Source: Roseomonas alba (lineage in GTDB: Bacteria > Pseudomonadota > Alphaproteobacteria > Acetobacterales > Acetobacteraceae). Taken from it: a stretch of DNA of 64,000 bases. The position numbers and the translations under genes are program-made. Position 1 is the stretch's first letter, and each line of letters starts with the position of its first letter. The stretch spans positions 1-64,000 of the forward strand of contig NZ_JAHYBZ010000011.1 of the NCBI RefSeq assembly GCF_019430885.1, written 5' to 3'. Below the pieces are notes generated by a model, which was not told the DNA's origin, ran no database searches, and saw only the letters and a list, made by a program, of their open reading frames with translations. Positions 60,321-64,000 of this stretch are shown in pieces.

Positions 60321-61271
60321 TCACAAACGGGTAGGCAAGCCCAGTTCGCGCAGCTGCACCGGGAGTTCGCGAAACATCGTACGGATCGCCTCCTCATAGC
60401 CGGCTGCATCGCGCGTCCAGGGCACGAGCGCCAGACGCTGGAGCAGCACGCCATGTGCCGGGTCCGCAGCCACGCTCTGGAGTGCTTGGGCGAACTGCTG
60501 CTTCACTGCGACGGGAAGGCCGCGCGGGGCAATGAATCCGGTATGCAGCGTATGCACCGCATCGAAGCCTAGCTCGCGCGCCGTCGGCGTGTCCGGCCAG
60601 CGGCTCGCGCGCTCCTCGGCCGCCAGGGCGAGCAGCCGCAGCGCGTCGCCCTCCACCGGCCCAGCCAAGGTGCCCATCGAATCAAAGACGACATCCACGG
60701 TGCCACCGAGCACCGCTGTCACCATCTGGCTGCCGCCCGCGAATGGTACGAACAAGAAGCTGACGCCGCTGCGATGCTCGAGCAGCCGCATGCCAAGCGG
60801 CGGATTGTCCGGCGTGCCGCCGGCGGCATAGGTGAGGCCCTCCGGCTTCGCGCGGGCACGCTCCACCAGGTCGCCCAGAGAGGTGATCGGGCTGTCGCGG
60901 CGCACGGCCCAGCCGCTGACCGTGTCGGCCATGCCGCCCAGATAGTCGAAATCCTTCAGGGCATCATAAGGCACAGGCTGCACGATCGCGACGCGGAACG
61001 CCGCGTCCGTCGCGAGCGAAATCACCGACCCATCGGGCCGCTGATTCTTCAGCCAGCCGAGCGCGACGGAACCTGAGGCGCCGCCGCGGTTCTCGACCAC
61101 CACGTCGCGGCCAAGCCGGGCGCTGAGCAGAGGCGCGACGCCGCGCAGATAAGCATCGGTCGTGCCGCCAGGGGCCCAGGGACAAATGACGCGAAGTGGG
61201 CCTGCCGGCTGGGCGTTGGCGATGGCCGGCAGAGACAGACTGCCGAGTACAAGCGATCGACGATGGATCAT
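60321..61271 (-). CDS. Bug/TctC-family periplasmic receptor
   Basis: The 316-residue product has a signal peptide (MIHRRSLVLGSLSLPAIANAQ), LRVICPWAPGGTTDAYLRG, VVVENRGGASGSVALGWL and LTYAAGGTPDNPPLGMRLL. It is divergent in sequence from the other four receptors. It is transcribed after the peptidase and asparaginase-like genes, so its ligand may be an amino acid or amide-derived acid. Confidence 0.87.
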   Translation of the reverse strand: MIHRRSLVLGSLSLPAIANAQPAGPLRVICPWAPGGTTDAYLRGVAPLLSARLGRDVVVENRGGASGSVALGWLKNQRPDGSVISLATDAAFRVAIVQPVPYDALKDFDYLGGMADTVSGWAVRRDSPITSLGDLVERARAKPEGLTYAAGGTPDNPPLGMRLLEHRSGVSFLFVPFAGGSQMVTAVLGGTVDVVFDSMGTLAGPVEGDALRLLALAAEERASRWPDTPTARELGFDAVHTLHTGFIAPRGLPVAVKQQFAQALQSVAADPAHGVLLQRLALVPWTRDAAGYEEAIRTMFRELPVQLRELGLPTRL

Positions 61272-61301
61272 GCTCTGCTCCTTCGGAAACGGTTGCCGGC
61301 G

Positions 61302-63005
61302 TTAGGCGCCCAGGGCATTCCGCGCGTCATCCAGTGCAGCCTCGGCTTCGCGCAGCGCATGAGCGAGGCGGTTGCGCGCACGGACCGCATCCACAGCGAC
61401 GAACTTCTCATCTTCCGAACCCGGCGCGCTTGCCGCGAGGGATCGCATCGGCTGGAGCGGCGCCCAGGCGGCCAGCGGCAATGCATCGGGGTGGGTGAAG
61501 CGCTCACCCTCCGCGCAGTCCATTGGCACCAGTGCGCGGGAGGCGCGCATCAGGGCGGCGTTCGCCACTGCCAGCGACGCCGCCGGGGCCGTGTGCCGCC
61601 GCGCGTCGACGGCATCCGCCAGCTCGCGAAGCCTTGCCGCCCCGGCGACGAGGGGCGCGAGATCGAAGCGCCCGGCGAGGGAGGGGGCGAGCTGGTTCAA
61701 CTCCGCCGCCAGCGAGTCGGCCGTGGCGCCATGGTCCAGCGGAAGCACCGACTCGCTGAGCAGCGCCCAACAGCCATCCAGCAACACCCGCGTGTCGCGC
61801 ACCAGGTTCGCCTCGTCGATCTTGTCGATCAGATCGTCAGGCGTATGCCACCACCAGCCGAGCGCGTTGCGCGCCTGCTGATGCTGGTGCGGCTGGGCGC
61901 TGATCGATCCGAACACCGATGGGATACCGATGCCGACGAAGCTCTCATCGGAATTGCGCCCGCGCCGCACGCCCTTCAGCGCCTGGCCGGCATGCCGCTG
62001 CACCGCCTCCGCGGCGAGGCGCCGCAACTCGGCCGTGCTCTTGGTGTTGGTCAGGACGGTCGCGCCGATGCCGCCAAGGCTGTCGACATTTACATGCGCA
62101 ACGCAACGGCGGTCGAGCTCGTCCCAATGTTCATCCGCGTACCAGGCGGAGCTGGAGTAGCGGCCATGGCTATGGCCGGACCAGAAGCAGACCCGCATGC
62201 CACGGCGCCAGTCACTGCGACGCTGCGCGACAATGCGTGCCACCTCCAGCATGGCGACATTCGCCGCCCCGTTATCCATGACGCCGTGGTACCAGGTGTC
62301 ATGGTGGCCTGAGAGCAGGACGAGTGGATCCGTCGCGCCGCCCGGCCCGTCCAGATCGCAGACGAGGATCGGCGTCTTCCGCCAGCCGGTATCCACCGCT
62401 GCATGAAGAGTCACAATCGGGCGCTTGCCATCGGCCAGCGCATCGCGGATCGCCGCACCGTCCCTATGCGCGACACTGCACACCACGGTGCGGGGAAGGT
62501 CGCGGCGCGTGGCGGCGGACGGGTTGCCCCAGACCGGCGAGATGCACATCTCGTGGATATGCTCGTGATGGCTGATATGGAGCTGGGCGGCGGCCCCGGC
62601 CTCGGTCGCGCGCCGGGCGACAGCGGGCGTCGCCATGCCTTCGAGCAGCAGCAACGCGCCGCGCAGATCCTTCCCGGCGAAATCCTCGACCGTCCCATGG
62701 CCGAGATAGACCGGCACTGCCGAGAAGCCATCGCGTGGGGAGGGCAGCGAGAACGACTGCGTTATCGCCTTCACCGGCACCCCATCCACCAGCACGCGCG
62801 CGGCGCCCGGCAGGCTGATATAGGCATCGTGCATCACGATCCCGGTGCGCCAGCCATAGGCCGCCATCCGGCTTTCGACGAAGCGCAGCCCTTCCAGCTC
62901 CTCGGCCGTGCCGGAGAGCTTCACCCACCGCGCAATCTGGGTAAGGTTCGCCATCATCGCCTCACCGCTGACTTCGGCCGAGATATCGGCTGACACCGTG
63001 TTCAT
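61302..63005 (-). CDS. M28-like peptidase with PA domain
   Basis: The start at 63005 (MNTVSADISAEVSGEAMM) follows a GAGAGGGAAA box; the product has 567 residues. It has a protease-associated insert (YLGHGTVEDFAGKDLRGALLLLEG) and an M28 core: LLSGHHDTWYHGVMDNGAANVAMLEVARIV with metal ligands His and Asp, NVDSLGGIG, SDESFVGIGIPSVFG and WWWHTPDDLIDKID. Where M28 enzymes have the Glu-Glu pair this protein reads FWSGHSHGRYSSSAWYAD, so the catalytic base is unusual. No clear signal peptide, so it may be cytoplasmic. Confidence 0.82.
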   Translation of the reverse strand: MNTVSADISAEVSGEAMMANLTQIARWVKLSGTAEELEGLRFVESRMAAYGWRTGIVMHDAYISLPGAARVLVDGVPVKAITQSFSLPSPRDGFSAVPVYLGHGTVEDFAGKDLRGALLLLEGMATPAVARRATEAGAAAQLHISHHEHIHEMCISPVWGNPSAATRRDLPRTVVCSVAHRDGAAIRDALADGKRPIVTLHAAVDTGWRKTPILVCDLDGPGGATDPLVLLSGHHDTWYHGVMDNGAANVAMLEVARIVAQRRSDWRRGMRVCFWSGHSHGRYSSSAWYADEHWDELDRRCVAHVNVDSLGGIGATVLTNTKSTAELRRLAAEAVQRHAGQALKGVRRGRNSDESFVGIGIPSVFGSISAQPHQHQQARNALGWWWHTPDDLIDKIDEANLVRDTRVLLDGCWALLSESVLPLDHGATADSLAAELNQLAPSLAGRFDLAPLVAGAARLRELADAVDARRHTAPAASLAVANAALMRASRALVPMDCAEGERFTHPDALPLAAWAPLQPMRSLAASAPGSEDEKFVAVDAVRARNRLAHALREAEAALDDARNALGA

Positions 63006-63041
63006 GGATTTCCCTCTCATGGCGATGCGGCCCGTGCCGTC

Positions 63042-64000
63042 TCAGTAGGTCGCGAAGATGGTCGAGATACGCGCCGGATCGCGTGTTACCGACAGCGCGA
63101 GCGACAGCAGGATCCGGGCTTTCTGCGGAGTGAGGTTGTCGGCGTCGATGAAGCCGTGCTGCGCGAGCTTCGTGGTCCGTGGCACGCGGCCGGATCCGGC
63201 CCGGCTCGACTGCACCACGACGACGCCCTTCGCGACGGCCTGTTTCAACAGGTCGAGCTCCCCGGGCGCGCAGGAACCCGGCGCAAAGCCCGCCGAGACG
63301 ATGCCTTCGGCGCCGGCCCCCAGGAAAGCACGCACGGCCGCGCCGTCGGCACCCGCATAGGCGTAGCTGATGTCCACGCGCGGCAGCGCCGCGAGGGAGC
63401 GGATGTCGAATTCCGTTTGCGGCGCGCCACCTCGCAGCGGGCGCCGATAATAGGCGATCGCGTCGCCATCGGCATGGCCGAGGGCACCGAAATCGGGTGT
63501 GCGGAAGGTCTGCAAGCGGCTCGTCGAGGTCTTGGCGACGTCGCGCGCCGCATGGATCTCGTCGTTCAGCACGACGAGCACGCCGAGCCCGCGTGAAGCC
63601 GGGTCGACCGCAACGCGTGCGGCGTTGACCAGGTTGATGCCGGCATCCGTGGACAAGGCGGAAGCCGGTCGCTGCGACCCGACCAGCACGACCGGCACCG
63701 CCACCTTCAACGTCAGATGGAGCGCATAGGCCGTTTCCTCGAGCGTCGCCGTGCCATGGCCGATGACTATGCCGGCAAGGCCGGGGTCATCGGCCAGGAG
63801 CTGGTCGCACAGCACGACAAGTGCCTTCCAGGTGGGGAAATGCAGCCCGGTGCTCGGCACCGCGCTGAAGGTGACCGGCCTGACATCGGCGACGGCCCGA
63901 ACTTCGGGAAAGCAGTCCAGGATACCGGCCGCATCAAGCAGCGGCTTGCCGGAGGAAGCGTAGTCGAAGGTGTCGAGCGGTCCATGCCCCAGTGAGGCGA
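63042..64000 (-). CDS. L-asparaginase/amidohydrolase-like protein, 5' end outside the window
   Basis: The frame is open to the right edge, so the N-terminal part with the first catalytic Thr is not visible. The seen 319 residues include DTFDYASSGKPLLDAAGIL, GIVIGHGTATLEETAYALHL, VVLVGSQRPASALSTDAGINLVNAARVA and LNDEIHAARDVAKTSTSRLQTF, the layout of type I/II asparaginases. In the second active-site motif GTATLEET replaces GTDTLEET: the substrate-binding Asp is Ala. The Lys of the catalytic triad appears kept (VAKTST). It precedes the M28 and Bug genes, probably in one operon. Confidence 0.85.
   Translation of the reverse strand, partial: ASLGHGPLDTFDYASSGKPLLDAAGILDCFPEVRAVADVRPVTFSAVPSTGLHFPTWKALVVLCDQLLADDPGLAGIVIGHGTATLEETAYALHLTLKVAVPVVLVGSQRPASALSTDAGINLVNAARVAVDPASRGLGVLVVLNDEIHAARDVAKTSTSRLQTFRTPDFGALGHADGDAIAYYRRPLRGGAPQTEFDIRSLAALPRVDISYAYAGADGAAVRAFLGAGAEGIVSAGFAPGSCAPGELDLLKQAVAKGVVVVQSSRAGSGRVPRTTKLAQHGFIDADNLTPQKARILLSLALSVTRDPARISTIFATY

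Noticed and set aside
1-64000. CRISPR array, rRNA or tRNA genes, prophage
   Set aside because: No regularly spaced repeats, no recognisable rRNA or tRNA sequence and no phage structural genes were seen; a covariance-model scan would settle the tRNA question.

Overview
The window is 64 kb of GC-rich chromosome or large replicon. It probably comes from an alphaproteobacterium of the Acetobacteraceae (Roseomonas-like). That placement is an inference from base composition, codon use, the abundance of Bug/TctC periplasmic receptors (five complete ones) and a RepABC-type RepB remnant. I saw no rRNA, tRNA or CRISPR array.

Region 1 (1-14.5 kb) begins with a decayed IS3-family element. It continues with a catabolic block on the minus strand (aconitase, Bug receptor, class III CoA-transferase, Bug receptor) facing an IclR regulator, then a broken LysR gene. 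A GntR regulator and a Bug receptor follow, divergent around a perfect palindrome, and behind them lie a 2-hydroxyacid dehydrogenase stub and an IS3 remnant. Next is a compact operon of a PadR regulator, a flavoprotein with vicinal-cysteine tails and an MFS exporter. Two inverted copies of a 20-bp site, identical at 18 positions, lie in front of its first two genes. I read this as a candidate metal or metalloid detoxification operon.

Region 2 (14.8-27 kb) is a long co-directional acyl-CoA degradation operon behind an IclR regulator that sits on a 13-bp-arm perfect palindrome. In order it holds an acyl-CoA dehydrogenase, a thiolase-like protein without the usual cysteine, a DUF35 protein, two hot-dog/MaoC proteins, a Bug receptor, an SDR stub, E1-alpha, E1-beta, an enoyl-CoA hydratase, E2, a second acyl-CoA dehydrogenase and an acyl-CoA ligase. 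The ACAD/Ltp2-like/DUF35/MaoC set resembles steroid side-chain retro-aldol machinery. A 156-bp palindromic element closes the operon.

Region 3 (27.3-33.3 kb) carries a GntR regulator, a haloacid-dehalogenase-type hydrolase and an amino-acid-binding protein that share a 15-bp operator. Facing it is an RpiR/aminotransferase/amino-acid-binding-protein operon.

Region 4 (33.4-41 kb) is heavily decayed (LysR, MFS, SDR, AraC, sensor kinase, FixJ-type regulator, bicupin). It encloses intact fdhD, a cysteine desulfurase and a receiver-only regulator. Region 5 (41.1-47.4 kb) is a respiratory and stress block: Dps, an FdhF/YdeP-type molybdopterin oxidoreductase directly followed by cydAB, and a FixJ-like regulator.

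Region 6 (47.6-54.6 kb) is a recombination patchwork. It holds head-on winged-helix and AraC fragments, a malonate decarboxylase operon that has lost its 5' half (only mdcD' E G B F H remain), a truncated acetoacetate decarboxylase, IS481 and IS3 pieces, and a plasmid RepB remnant. Region 7 (54.7-64 kb) is a GNAT acetyltransferase, an RND efflux pump with a TetR regulator, a Bug receptor, an M28-like peptidase and an asparaginase-like gene that runs off the right edge.
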